A DNA stretch of 64,000 nt from Nonomuraea helvata (GTDB lineage Bacteria; Actinomycetota; Actinomycetes; Streptosporangiales; Streptosporangiaceae), in assembly GCF_039535785.1 (NCBI RefSeq), contig NZ_BAAAXV010000009.1:434001-498000 (forward strand). Direction: 5' to 3'. The translations under genes and the position numbers were made by a program. Of this stretch, positions 24,410 to 32,557 are shown in pieces. Under the pieces are notes generated by a model that saw nothing but the letters and a program-made list of their open reading frames with translations, did no database searches and was not told where the DNA came from. How positions within the stretch are numbered: the first letter of the stretch is position 1; each line of letters begins with the position of its first letter.

Positions 24410-25522
24410 ATGTGGACGAAACTCGTGCCGGTCACGGCACTCATCGCCTCGGCCTCGCTCACCAGCGGGACCGCATACGCCGCACCGACGACACCCGTCG
24501 GCGGCGACGCGCTGGGCAGCCACGGTCTGGTGGCGCCAGAAGGTGTCAAGAAGCCGCCCAAGAACGAGGCTACGTCGTTCGTCATCGCGGACGTGGACAC
24601 GGGTGATGTGCTCGCGGCCAAGGACGCCCACGGGCGGTATCTGCCGGCCAGCACGCTCAAGACGCTGACCGCGGTCACGCTCATTCCCAAGCTCGACAAG
24701 AACCGCAAGGTCCGGCCCAGCGACAACGCCTGTAACCAGGAGGGCACGGCGGTCGGCCTGTCGCCCAAGACGACGTACAAGGTCGACGACCTGTTCAGGG
24801 CGCTGCTGATGTCGTCGGGCAACGACGCGGCGATGGCGCTGGCCGAGACGAACGGCGGCGTGGCCAGGACCATGAGCGACATGAACGCCGAGGCCAAGCG
24901 GTTGCAGGCGTACGACACCGTGGCCAAGACGCCCAGCGGGCTGGACAAACCCGGGCAGAGCAGCTCGGCGTACGACCTGGCGCTGATCGCCCGGGCCGGC
25001 CTCGCCAACCCCGCGTTCCGGGGATACATCAGCACCAAGACCGCCAACTTCCCCGCACCCAAGGGCCACTACGAGATCAGCAACCACAACAAGCTGCTCT
25101 GGCGCTACAAGGGCATGATCGGCATCAAGAACGGCTGGACCTCGAAGGCCCTGGGCAGCTTCGTCGGCGCGGCGACCCGCGACGGGCACACGATCGTGGT
25201 GAGCATCATGCGGCACGAGGGCTACTTCTGGGACGAGGTGGCCAAGCTGCTCGACTGGGGCTTCTCGGTCAGGGGCAAGGTCACGCCGGTCGGGAAGCTC
25301 GTGGACCCGCTCCCTGACCCTCAGGCCATCCCGCGGGCTTCGGCGCCGGCCTCGCACGTCACGCCGGCCGCCCAGCCGCCGCTGCTGGACACGGCCGGCC
25401 GCAAGCAGAGCGACTCCACCAAGCTGATCGGGGCCGCCGTGATCGGCGGAGGGCTGCTGTTCGGGCTGATCTGGCTCGGGTACGGCATCCGCCGCCGTCG
25501 CCGTGGCGGCTCACGCGTCTGA
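24410..25522 (+). CDS. D-alanyl-D-alanine carboxypeptidase (peptidase S11)
   Basis: A 370-residue low-molecular-weight penicillin-binding protein that trims the terminal D-Ala of peptidoglycan stem peptides. A signal peptide ends near residue 24. SxxK is S81-T-L-K84, SxN is S136-G-N138. The third motif reads K240-N-G rather than the usual KTG. A proline-rich linker and C-terminal membrane helix (about 340-360) followed by an RRRRR tail anchor it in the membrane. Its 3' end overlaps the convergent brkB-like gene by 12 bases. Confidence 0.93.
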   Translation: MWTKLVPVTALIASASLTSGTAYAAPTTPVGGDALGSHGLVAPEGVKKPPKNEATSFVIADVDTGDVLAAKDAHGRYLPASTLKTLTAVTLIPKLDKNRKVRPSDNACNQEGTAVGLSPKTTYKVDDLFRALLMSSGNDAAMALAETNGGVARTMSDMNAEAKRLQAYDTVAKTPSGLDKPGQSSSAYDLALIARAGLANPAFRGYISTKTANFPAPKGHYEISNHNKLLWRYKGMIGIKNGWTSKALGSFVGAATRDGHTIVVSIMRHEGYFWDEVAKLLDWGFSVRGKVTPVGKLVDPLPDPQAIPRASAPASHVTPAAQPPLLDTAGRKQSDSTKLIGAAVIGGGLLFGLIWLGYGIRRRRRGGSRV

Positions 25523-26527
25523 GCCGCCCGGGCGGGACCGCGTGCCCGGCGCCCGGTCCGGGCCGCATGCCTCGCCCACCTCCGGCGCCTCTCCCGCCCG
25601 CGCACCCGAGTACGGGATCGGAGTGGGGGCCGGCGGAGGGCAGTAGCCGGCGGTGTCCGTCCAGGCGGCGACGTAGAGGATCAGCCTGGCCGAGAAGTTC
25701 ATCCACAGGAGCAGCCCGACAATGACGGCGAACGTGCCATAGATCGGGTTGCTCAGCGTCTGCCCGAGCAGCAGCGTCGCCACCTGCTTGAGCAGCCCGA
25801 ACCCGATCGCGCCCAGCAGCGCCCCCTTGGCGATCGTCCGGAACGGCCGGGTCGGCCTGGCCACCCACCCCAGCAGGATCAGGAACAGCAGCCAGTCGGC
25901 CCCCACGCTCGCCGCCACGCCCGCGGCCCGCAACCCGTAGCCGGCCAGCATCGACTCGCTGCCGAAGACGAAGTGCATGACCTTGTCCGTGGCCGTGGTG
26001 GCGAACCCCGCGACCAGCACGGACGCGATCATCGTCACCCCGATCAGGATGAGCGAGGCCAGGTCGCGCAGCTTGCCCAGGAAGAAGTTGAGCGGCGGCG
26101 TGGTGCTCATCGACACCTCGCGCAGCGCCTCGCGCAGCGCGTCGAGGGCGCCGAGCCCGGCGTAGAGGAGGCCGAGCAGACCGATGATCCCGGCGGTCGC
26201 CTTCGCCTGGCCGATGGCCTCGAGGTTGAGCTGGGTGGCGATGCCGGGCAGCCGTTCGACGATGGCCTGCTCCAGGGCCTTCCTGGTGGCCTCACTGGTC
26301 GCCACCACGAACCCGAGCACCGCGTACGAGAGGGAGACCAGCGGGAAGAACGACAGGAACGCGAAGTACGTGACCGCGCCCGCCAGCCGGTCACCCCTCT
26401 GGAGCTGATAGCGCTGGACCGCTCTGATCAGATGGTCGAGCCACAGCCTGCGGACCCGCCATGAGTCCACCTTGCCGAGTCCCCATGCCTTGATCGCCTC
26501 GATCCGCCCCATCAAGCTCGCCATCAC
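25511..26527 (-). CDS. YihY/BrkB-family membrane protein
   Basis: A 338-residue inner-membrane protein of the YihY/virulence-factor BrkB family. The signature near the N terminus is GDRLAGAVTYFAFLSFFPL. Six helices follow, with family segments GLLYAGLGALDALREAL and GALLGAIGFGLLKQ and the final NPIYGTFAVIVGLLLWMNFSARLILYVAAW. The C-terminal tail from about 290 is proline- and charge-rich and disordered. Function is not established. It converges on the D,D-carboxypeptidase gene with a 12-base overlap. Confidence 0.92.
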   Translation of the reverse strand: MMASLMGRIEAIKAWGLGKVDSWRVRRLWLDHLIRAVQRYQLQRGDRLAGAVTYFAFLSFFPLVSLSYAVLGFVVATSEATRKALEQAIVERLPGIATQLNLEAIGQAKATAGIIGLLGLLYAGLGALDALREALREVSMSTTPPLNFFLGKLRDLASLILIGVTMIASVLVAGFATTATDKVMHFVFGSESMLAGYGLRAAGVAASVGADWLLFLILLGWVARPTRPFRTIAKGALLGAIGFGLLKQVATLLLGQTLSNPIYGTFAVIVGLLLWMNFSARLILYVAAWTDTAGYCPPPAPTPIPYSGARAGEAPEVGEACGPDRAPGTRSRPGGSDA

Positions 26528-26554
26528 GCCTCCTGGCCACCCACTACCCGGCGA

Positions 26555-27835
26555 TCACGAATCCACGACCGCACCCGCCGATTCTGTAAGAGCCGTGACG
26601 ACCGCCGCCAGGTCGTGGTGGAGCAACTGCCCGCCACGCTTGACCACACGCCCCGCGACCAGAACGGTGTCCACCGAGCCGGTGTCGGCGTTCAGCACGA
26701 CGGCGCCGATCGGGTCGTGGGCGGCGGCCATGCCGAGGGTGTCCGTACGCAGCAGCACCAGGTCGGCCTGCTTGCCCGGCCGCAGCGAACCGATGACGTC
26801 CGCCAGGCCGAGCACCTCGGCGCCCTCGATCGTGGCCATGCGCAGCGCGTCGCGGGTGGTGAAGCCCATGCCCGCGCCGTCGGGGCGGCCGCGTTCGAGC
26901 AGGTGGACGGTCCGCATCAGGCTGAACATGTCGCCGGGCGAGCACACCACCGTGTCGGCGCCGAGGCCCGCCGGGACCCCCGCCGCCCTGGCACGGCCCG
27001 CGGCCGGGTAGCCGAGCCCGAGGTTCATCTCGTCCACGGGGGCGAACGAGGCGGTGCCGCCGGCGGCGGCGATGCGCTTGAGCTCCTCGTCGGTGTAGTG
27101 CAGCGCGTGCACGAAGGTCGTCGGGGTGGCGAGCAGCCCGTTCGACTCCAGGAACGCGAGCCCCCGGGCGGCGCTCTCGGGGCCGTGGCCGCCCAGATGG
27201 GCGGTGACCGGCAGGCCGAGCTCGGCGGCCACGCGCCACTCCTCCAGCGCCCGCTCCTCCCCCGCGATCTCCGGGCCGAGGGCGGCGAACGCCATCGTGA
27301 CCAGCCCGGACTCGCCGGAGAGCAGCTCGCGCACCCTCCGGGTCTCCTTGGCCAGCTCTGCGGGGTCACCGCCGTGGCAGTAGCCGAACACGGCCCTGAT
27401 GCCGGACTCGCGCAGCGCCCGCACGGTGGCGTCGGTGTGGCCGGGGCTGAACTGGATGTGCGACCAGTCGAGCAGCGTGGTGACGCCAGCGTCCAGGCAC
27501 TCCAGCGCGCCCGCCAGGTTGCCCGCGTAGACGTCCTCGGGGCGATAGCGGGGCGCGAGCTCGTTGAGGATCCGGCGCAGGTAGCCGTCGAACGCGATGT
27601 CGGGCGCGACGGCCCTGATGCCGGCCTGCCAGGTGTGGCGGTGGGTGTCCACGAAGCCGGGGAGCACGATCCGCCCCGTCGCGTCGATCACCTCCGCCCC
27701 TGGGACCTCGGGCAGGCCGGGACCCACTTCGACGATGACGCCGTGCTCGATGCGCACGTCCACCCGGCCCAGCACGACGGGCTCGGGCTCGGTGTCGACG
27801 ACGACGCCGTTCTTGATCAGGGTGGTCGATGTCAT
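26555..27835 (-). CDS. Amidohydrolase-superfamily protein (cytosine/chlorohydrolase-like)
   Basis: A 426-residue metal-dependent hydrolase of the TrzN/AtzB/SsnA cluster. The metal motif is GFVDTHRHTWQ, the later histidine ligands lie in TAHLGGHG and FVHALHYTD, and the catalytic aspartate in GLGADTVVCSPGDMF. The C-terminal composite domain ends GKQADLVLLRTDTLG and VDTVLVAGRVVKRGG. Members remove amino or chloro groups from heterocycles; the substrate is not predictable. The ATG at 27835 is chosen, as the frame upstream would run through the divergent MarR gene. Likely controlled by that MarR. Confidence 0.92.
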   Translation of the reverse strand: MTSTTLIKNGVVVDTEPEPVVLGRVDVRIEHGVIVEVGPGLPEVPGAEVIDATGRIVLPGFVDTHRHTWQAGIRAVAPDIAFDGYLRRILNELAPRYRPEDVYAGNLAGALECLDAGVTTLLDWSHIQFSPGHTDATVRALRESGIRAVFGYCHGGDPAELAKETRRVRELLSGESGLVTMAFAALGPEIAGEERALEEWRVAAELGLPVTAHLGGHGPESAARGLAFLESNGLLATPTTFVHALHYTDEELKRIAAAGGTASFAPVDEMNLGLGYPAAGRARAAGVPAGLGADTVVCSPGDMFSLMRTVHLLERGRPDGAGMGFTTRDALRMATIEGAEVLGLADVIGSLRPGKQADLVLLRTDTLGMAAAHDPIGAVVLNADTGSVDTVLVAGRVVKRGGQLLHHDLAAVVTALTESAGAVVDS

Positions 27836-27840
27836 GGCCA

Positions 27841-27868
27841 AAAGCTTAGAGAAAAGCTTTCTTAAAAG
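27841..27868. promoter_or_regulatory. AT-rich repeats of AAAGCTT between divergent genes
   Basis: Three AAAGC-type elements, including the near-palindrome AGAAAAGCTTTCT, fill the 49-bp gap between the amidohydrolase and MarR starts. Plausible MarR operator overlapping both promoters. Confidence 0.45.
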
Positions 27869-27884
27869 CAATCTGCTGCTCGGT

Positions 27885-28403
27885 ATGCTCGATGGCGTGA
27901 AACCCGATGAGATCGACGCGATGGTCCCTCGGTGGGAGCAAGCAGGGCTGTCGCCGTCCCTCATCGCCGCCCTGGAGCTGGGCAAGCGGATGTCGCGGCT
28001 CCATCTGGCCTTCGAGCAGGCGGTCAAGGCCGAGCTGGCCGAGCTGGGGCTGACGTACGCCGAGTTCGACGTGCTGGCCGCGCTGAGCCGGGCGGAGCCG
28101 CCGCACCGGATGAAGCCGAGCGAGCTGACGAAGGCGCTGTTCTACACCTCCGGCGGGATCAGCAACGTGCTGCAGCGCCTGACGGCGGCGGGATACGTCG
28201 AACGCGAGGCCAACCCGGGTGACGCGCGCAGCCGCTGGGTCCAGCTCACGGACGAGGGACGGCGGGTGACGGACGCCGCGATGGAGGCCGCCGGGAGGGC
28301 CCATGGCGACGTGGCGGCCGGGATCCCGGACGAGGTCGTGCGCGAGGCGGCCGACGCGCTCCGCGAGGTCCTCGCCCACGTCGGCCGCCGCCGCTACCGC
28401 TGA
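27885..28403 (+). CDS. MarR-family regulator
   Basis: About 172 residues. Winged-helix core: LTYAEFDVLAALSRAEPPHRMKPSELTKALFYTSGGISNVLQRLTAAGYVER with wing NPGDARSRWVQLTDEGRRV. It is divergent from the amidohydrolase gene, with an AAAGCTT-rich gap between. The start is uncertain: ATG at 27885 or GTG at 27897, neither with a clear Shine-Dalgarno, so it may be leaderless. The last 41 bases of the gene are duplicated immediately after the stop codon. Confidence 0.9.
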   Translation: MLDGVKPDEIDAMVPRWEQAGLSPSLIAALELGKRMSRLHLAFEQAVKAELAELGLTYAEFDVLAALSRAEPPHRMKPSELTKALFYTSGGISNVLQRLTAAGYVEREANPGDARSRWVQLTDEGRRVTDAAMEAAGRAHGDVAAGIPDEVVREAADALREVLAHVGRRRYR

Positions 28404-28441
28404 GCGAGGTCCTCTCACGCGTCGGCCGCCGCTACCGCCGA
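28363..28441. repeat. Tandem duplication of the marR 3' end
   Basis: 28363-28403, including the stop TGA, is repeated with few differences at 28404-28441, where the stop is read as CGA. Both units run GCGAGGTCCTC...GGCCGCC...CTACCGC. A recent local duplication. Confidence 0.7.
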
Positions 28442-29311
28442 TCAGCCCTTCCGCATCTCCCGCAACCCCTGACGGACCGCCCAGGCCTTGAGCGCGGCCG
28501 CGATGGCCTCGGGGCGGTCCTCCTGGGCGTGGTGGCCGGCCGGGCCGCAGTGCTCGATCTCCAAGGCGGCGATGTTCTCGGCGCACCAGGCCGCCAGCTC
28601 CTCTCCGATCAGCAACGTCGGTGAGGAGTCGAAGGTGAGCAGCAGCTTGGGCACCTCGACGCTGCCGGCCAGCCACTTCCCGTAGCCCTCCAGCCGCTCG
28701 GCCACGTCGGCGGGCTCGCCGTCGAGCGGCACCGACCGCGCCCACTCCAGCAGCGGCCGCCGGCTCTCCCTGGTGGGGTACGGTGCCAGGTACGGCTGCC
28801 GCTCCTCCTCGCTCAAGCTCATCAGCACCCCACCCGTGAACGCGGTCTCCACGAGGAAGTTCTGATCGAGCACCAGCGACTCACCCTTGGCGCTCCTGAT
28901 CAACTCGGCGCGGGCGCGCGGGGCTTCGCCCAGGTCGTCCCAGCTCATCGGGCGGACGAAGGTCTCCATGAGCGCCACGCCACGCACCCGCTCCGGATGC
29001 CGGGCCGCCCAGTCGAACCCGAGCGCGCCACCCCAGTCGTGCCCCACCAGCACCACCTCGTCCAGCCCGAGCGCGTCGAACCAGGCGTCGAGGTAGCGGG
29101 CATGGTCACCGAACCGGTACGGGATGCCCGGCTTCCCGGAGCGCCCCATGCCGATGAGGTCGGGAGCCAGCAGCCGGCCCTCCATCTCCGCCAGCACCTT
29201 GCGCCACGCGTGGGAGGAGGCCGGATTCCCGTGCAGGAACACGAAAGGCAGGCCGGAGCCGCGGGAGTCCTCGTAGTACATGGTCGAGTCGAGCACGCCG
29301 ATCTCAGGCAT
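28442..29311 (-). CDS. Haloalkane dehalogenase (alpha/beta hydrolase)
   Basis: A 289-residue hydrolase matching haloalkane dehalogenases of subfamily II. The halide-stabilising asparagine is in HGNP (N29). The nucleophilic aspartate is D92 in GHDWGG, followed by halide-binding W93. The catalytic histidine lies in PAGHHAQED near 262. These enzymes hydrolyse carbon-halogen bonds to alcohols and halide; some relatives have other substrates. The gene is divergent from a MarR regulator, with a perfect 17-bp palindrome between. Confidence 0.9.
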   Translation of the reverse strand: MPEIGVLDSTMYYEDSRGSGLPFVFLHGNPASSHAWRKVLAEMEGRLLAPDLIGMGRSGKPGIPYRFGDHARYLDAWFDALGLDEVVLVGHDWGGALGFDWAARHPERVRGVALMETFVRPMSWDDLGEAPRARAELIRSAKGESLVLDQNFLVETAFTGGVLMSLSEEERQPYLAPYPTRESRRPLLEWARSVPLDGEPADVAERLEGYGKWLAGSVEVPKLLLTFDSSPTLLIGEELAAWCAENIAALEIEHCGPAGHHAQEDRPEAIAAALKAWAVRQGLREMRKG

Positions 29312-29367
29312 GATGATCTCTCATTTCGTAAGTCTTACTAACGTTCGTCGCACTAACAAAAGTACAT

Positions 29368-29384
29368 CGTTAGTGGCACTAACG
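29368..29384. promoter_or_regulatory. 17-bp palindrome CGTTAGTG-G-CACTAACG, MarR operator
   Basis: Perfect 8-bp arms around one G. Related half-sites ACTAACG (29337-29343) and CACTAACA (29351-29358), plus GTAAG-T-CTTAC (29328-29338), lie on the dehalogenase side. The array fills the gap between the divergent dehalogenase and MarR genes. Confidence 0.65.
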
Positions 29385-29405
29385 CAACCGGCTAGGATCG
29401 GGGAC

Positions 29406-29879
29406 ATGAGGGACGACACACCCGCCACTCCGGCCTCGCTGCGCCGCCTGCCGAGCAGGATGCTGGCGGGGGTCGCGATGCACACCGACCGGCTGGTGAC
29501 CGAGGGTCTCGCCCGCGCCGACGCCCGCAAGTGGCACTACGCTGCGCTCGTCGCGCTCCACGAGGCCGGCCCGGCGAGCCAGGCCGAGCTGAGCAAGCGC
29601 ACCGGCATCTACCGCAGCGACCTGGTCACCGTCATCAACGAGCTGGCGGAGCGCGGGTTCGTGGAGCGCGCCCCGGACCCCGCCGACCGCCGCCGCAACG
29701 TCATCACCCTCACACCGGAGGGCCTCGGTCAGGTACGACGACTCCAGGAGCTCATCGCGGAACTTCAGGACGAGGTTCTGGCCCCTTTGAGCCGACCGGA
29801 ACGCGAGCAATTCTCGGGATTCCTGGCCCGCCTGCTGGAGCACCATGCGGGCCGCGGCAGCTCCCCTGAGCAGGGCTGA
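29406..29879 (+). CDS. MarR-family regulator of the dehalogenase
   Basis: A 157-residue MarR protein. The winged helix includes KWHYAALVALHEAGPASQAELSKRTGIYRSDLVTVINELAERGFVER, with wing PDPADRRRNVITLTPEG. The ATG at 29406 lies 22 bases after the palindrome. An in-frame extension to 29280 would cross the operator and is rejected. Divergence from the haloalkane dehalogenase suggests it represses that gene until a substrate or product binds. Confidence 0.9.
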   Translation: MRDDTPATPASLRRLPSRMLAGVAMHTDRLVTEGLARADARKWHYAALVALHEAGPASQAELSKRTGIYRSDLVTVINELAERGFVERAPDPADRRRNVITLTPEGLGQVRRLQELIAELQDEVLAPLSRPEREQFSGFLARLLEHHAGRGSSPEQG

Positions 29880-29951
29880 ATCCATGGCAGGCGATCTTCT
29901 GGAGCCCTAGCCTGATGTGACGTCGGGACCGACCCAGGAGGCGCCACGCCC

Positions 29952-31142
29952 ATGGCCGAAATCAGCACCGGGCAGATGATCCGGCTCCAGCGCGAACGAA
30001 GAGGCATGAGCACCACCGCGCTGGCGACCCAGTCCGGCTGCACCCCCAGGCACATCGAGCTGATCGAGCACGGCAAGCGGACACCCTCGCTCCCCCTCCT
30101 CCGTGAGATAGCCAAAGTGCTGGGCGTGCGCACGGCCGTGCTCCTGGGAGAGGCGCCGCGCGACTCCCACGAGCCCAGCAGGCCGCAGATCAGCGACATC
30201 GAGCGCGCCCTGTTCACGTGCCGCTCGCTGGCGCCCGACATCGAGCCGCCCGACGCCGACCAGCTCGCCGAACGGGTGGCGTCGGCGCGCAACGCCTGGT
30301 TCACCTCGACGCGCCGCTACTCGATCCTGATGTCGGCCCTGCCGTCCCTGATCAGTGACGCCGAGAACCTCGCGCTCGAGGGCACGCCGCAGGCGCACAA
30401 CGTGGCGTCGGACGCGTACATGCTGGCCAGGGGCGTGCTCAAGCACCTGCGGCGAGTGGACCTCGCGCACCTCGCGGCCGACCGGGCCATGCGCTTCGCG
30501 GAGGAGACGGCGGATCCGCTGATCCGCGCGTGGGCGTACTGGAATCTGGGACAGTCGATGCTTTCTGATGACATGCACCAGATCGCGTACGACGTCGCCC
30601 GGCGCGGCCTCGAGATCCTGGAGCCGCACGTCGCCGACGGCGACGACCGCCACATCAAGGCGCTCGGCGCGCTGCACCTGCTCGCCGCGGTCAGCGCGGC
30701 CCGCGGGGGCAACGACGACGAGGCCAGGGAGCGCATACGCGGGACCGCGGCGCAGCTGGCGCAGCGCGTGGATGACGCGTCCGGCGTCTACGACCTGGCC
30801 TTCTTCGGACCCACCAACGTCGCCATCCACATGGCCAGCATCGAGAGCGACACCGGCCGCCCGGAGGCGGTGCTGCAGATCGCCGACGACATCGACCTGC
30901 GGCGCACGCCCTCCGTCGAGCGGCGCACCGCGCACCTGAGCCAGGTGGCCCGCGCCTGCGAGGACGTGGGCGACGACGCCGCCAGCCTGCTCCACCTGCT
31001 GCGGATCGAGCGCGAGTCCCCCGAGGAGCTGGACCACAAGCTCCTGCTGCGGGAGATGGTGCGCTCGCTGGCCCGGCGGGCGCGGCCGTCGTGGGCGCCG
31101 GAGGTCCGTCAGCTCGCCGAACGCCACGACATCGCGAACTAA
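29952..31142 (+). CDS. XRE-family regulator with TPR-like C-terminal region
   Basis: A 396-residue protein. The N-terminal XRE helix-turn-helix (about 6-65) includes GQMIRLQRERRGMSTTALATQSGCTPRHIELIEHGKRTPSLPLLREIAKVLGV. The rest is alpha-helical and TPR-like (about 130-390), as in many actinomycete pleiotropic regulators that sense a signal or partner protein. GCGCC/GGAGGCGCC-type ribosome-binding sequence lies just before the ATG. The following small gene is typical of the partner often found beside such regulators. Confidence 0.9.
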   Translation: MAEISTGQMIRLQRERRGMSTTALATQSGCTPRHIELIEHGKRTPSLPLLREIAKVLGVRTAVLLGEAPRDSHEPSRPQISDIERALFTCRSLAPDIEPPDADQLAERVASARNAWFTSTRRYSILMSALPSLISDAENLALEGTPQAHNVASDAYMLARGVLKHLRRVDLAHLAADRAMRFAEETADPLIRAWAYWNLGQSMLSDDMHQIAYDVARRGLEILEPHVADGDDRHIKALGALHLLAAVSAARGGNDDEARERIRGTAAQLAQRVDDASGVYDLAFFGPTNVAIHMASIESDTGRPEAVLQIADDIDLRRTPSVERRTAHLSQVARACEDVGDDAASLLHLLRIERESPEELDHKLLLREMVRSLARRARPSWAPEVRQLAERHDIAN

Positions 31143-31230
31143 TCGCGAACTAGGAGTTCGGCCTCGACGAACAGGGAGATCTCTTGCTCGAGTTCGTCAC
31201 GGAACGGGTCCGGAGTGACACGCTGCGCTC

Positions 31231-31425
31231 ATGACCAGTGCGCCGAGTGCCGATTTCGTCATGGAACGACTGCTCCAGGAGGCTACGCGGGAGTTCCCAG
31301 GGTGGTCGTTCCAGCGGGATCATTCAGGCTGGACCGCCACCCACGGGGACACCCGGCTCACCCGGTCCACCCTGGCGGCCCTGCGCGCGCTGCTGCGGCT
31401 TCACCGGGGGGCCCGGCGGAACTGA
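31231..31425 (+). CDS. Small conserved-type protein following the XRE regulator
   Basis: A 64-residue acidic-to-basic protein with the segment FPGWSFQRDHSGWTATHGDTRLTRSTLAALRALL. This pattern (GW-x-S/G-W-A-T followed by an ALRALL helix) is common in small actinomycete proteins encoded next to XRE regulators. GGAG lies about 16 bases before the ATG. No catalytic motif. Possibly a partner of the preceding regulator. Confidence 0.6.
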   Translation: MTSAPSADFVMERLLQEATREFPGWSFQRDHSGWTATHGDTRLTRSTLAALRALLRLHRGARRN

Positions 31426-31454
31426 CCGGGGAGCCTCAGCGGCCGGCGAGGGCT

Positions 31455-31551
31455 CGGCGACTTCGACCCCTCAACGGCCGGCAGGGACGCGGCGACTTCG
31501 GCACCTCAACGGCCGGCAGGGACGCGGCGACTTCGGCACCTCAACGGCCGG
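31455..31551. repeat. 35-bp tandem repeat, about 2.8 copies
   Basis: Units begin CGGCGACTTCG at 31455, 31490 and 31525, each followed by a CCTCAACGGCCGG block. The last unit overlaps the 3' end of the leftward hydrolase gene. It could act as a transcription end or simply be unstable DNA. Confidence 0.8.
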
Positions 31552-32359
31552 GTTGGTCGAGCACCTTGGCGGCGAAGGCGTCGATGACAGCGGCGACCCG
31601 GCCGGGATCCTTGGCCTGGGCGGCGTGCCCCTGCCCGCGCAGCACCACCCGCTCCACCTGCGGCATCACCCGCTCCAGCGCGTCGAGCCGCTCACCGAGA
31701 TGCGCCGGACTGCGATCACCACCGAGCAGCACGGTGGGCACCTCGATCCCCGAGTAGGCGTCGAGCCGCACCCCGAGCGAGTCCATGCCCGCGTTGTCCT
31801 CGATCTGCGACGGAACGAGCGCCCGCATCCTCGGCACCACCGTCACGAACACCCCGGCCAGGAACGCCACCCACGCGGGAACCCGCACGGAGCCCCGCAG
31901 GAAAACACTCAACGCCTTCCCCGGCCGACCCGCCGCGATCGCCGCCCTGGCCCGCTCGTGAACCTCACCGTGCGGCCCGCCGAGCGGCGCCCCGATCACC
32001 GTGGGCGGCTCGTACAGGACCGCCCCCGCGAACGCCGACGGGTCGGCCACCAGGGTCTCCAGCGCGATCACGGCACCCGAGGAGTGCCCGACGAGCACCA
32101 TCGGCCCGCCGCCCAGCGCCGCCACCACCGCCAGGACGTGCTCGACCTCCTGAGCGACCGTGCAGGACGCGCCGCCGAGATCGAGCCGGTACCGGCGGCG
32201 GTGCAGCCGCACGACCCGGTGGCGCGTGGTGAGCCGGGCGGCCACGTCCCGCCAGGACGAGCCGTCGTCGAGGCCGGGGTGGAGAACGAGCACGATCGGG
32301 CCCCGTCCGTCGTCAACAGCCTGCGCCTCGGTGCCGTCGGCCGTCATCACCTTGATCAC
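31541..32359 (-). CDS. Alpha/beta hydrolase
   Basis: A 272-residue alpha/beta hydrolase. The nucleophile elbow is GHSSG, the oxyanion region LHPGLDDGSSW, an acid candidate in LLGGDRSPAHL and the catalytic histidine in RGQGHAAQAKDP. These place it in the general carboxylesterase-like group; the substrate is unknown. Two identical-type palindromes lie just upstream, implying control by a repressor not encoded next door. The 3' end runs into a 35-bp tandem repeat. Confidence 0.88.
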   Translation of the reverse strand: MIKVMTADGTEAQAVDDGRGPIVLVLHPGLDDGSSWRDVAARLTTRHRVVRLHRRRYRLDLGGASCTVAQEVEHVLAVVAALGGGPMVLVGHSSGAVIALETLVADPSAFAGAVLYEPPTVIGAPLGGPHGEVHERARAAIAAGRPGKALSVFLRGSVRVPAWVAFLAGVFVTVVPRMRALVPSQIEDNAGMDSLGVRLDAYSGIEVPTVLLGGDRSPAHLGERLDALERVMPQVERVVLRGQGHAAQAKDPGRVAAVIDAFAAKVLDQPGR

Positions 32360-32369
32360 CAGCTACCTC

Positions 32370-32404
32370 CTTAGCGACGCTAAGGTGAACTTAGCATCGC
32401 TAAG
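32370..32404. promoter_or_regulatory. Two CTTAGC-N3-GCTAAG palindromes upstream of the hydrolase
   Basis: CTTAGC-GAC-GCTAAG (32370-32384) and CTTAGC-ATC-GCTAAG (32390-32404) are 20 bp apart centre to centre, about two helical turns. They start 10 bases upstream of the hydrolase start. Typical of cooperative TetR- or MarR-like binding. Confidence 0.7.
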
Positions 32405-32557
32405 GGATGGCGGCTACTGCTCGTCCGGTGGATTCTCCTCGGTTCGCAGGCGGTGCGGTTAGGACCATAGGCCCACTCCCGTCATCCTCCCGAAGGACCC
32501 GCCAATCCATACTTCCGCCCGATTTTCAGCCGCTCGGAGCCGGTTGAAGATCAGTTC

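Noticed and set aside
26615..27865. Plus-strand frame antisense to the amidohydrolase
   Set aside because: The minus strand carries all amidohydrolase motifs; this frame is low-complexity.
31455..31551. CRISPR array
   Set aside because: Units are directly adjacent without unique spacers, and too few.
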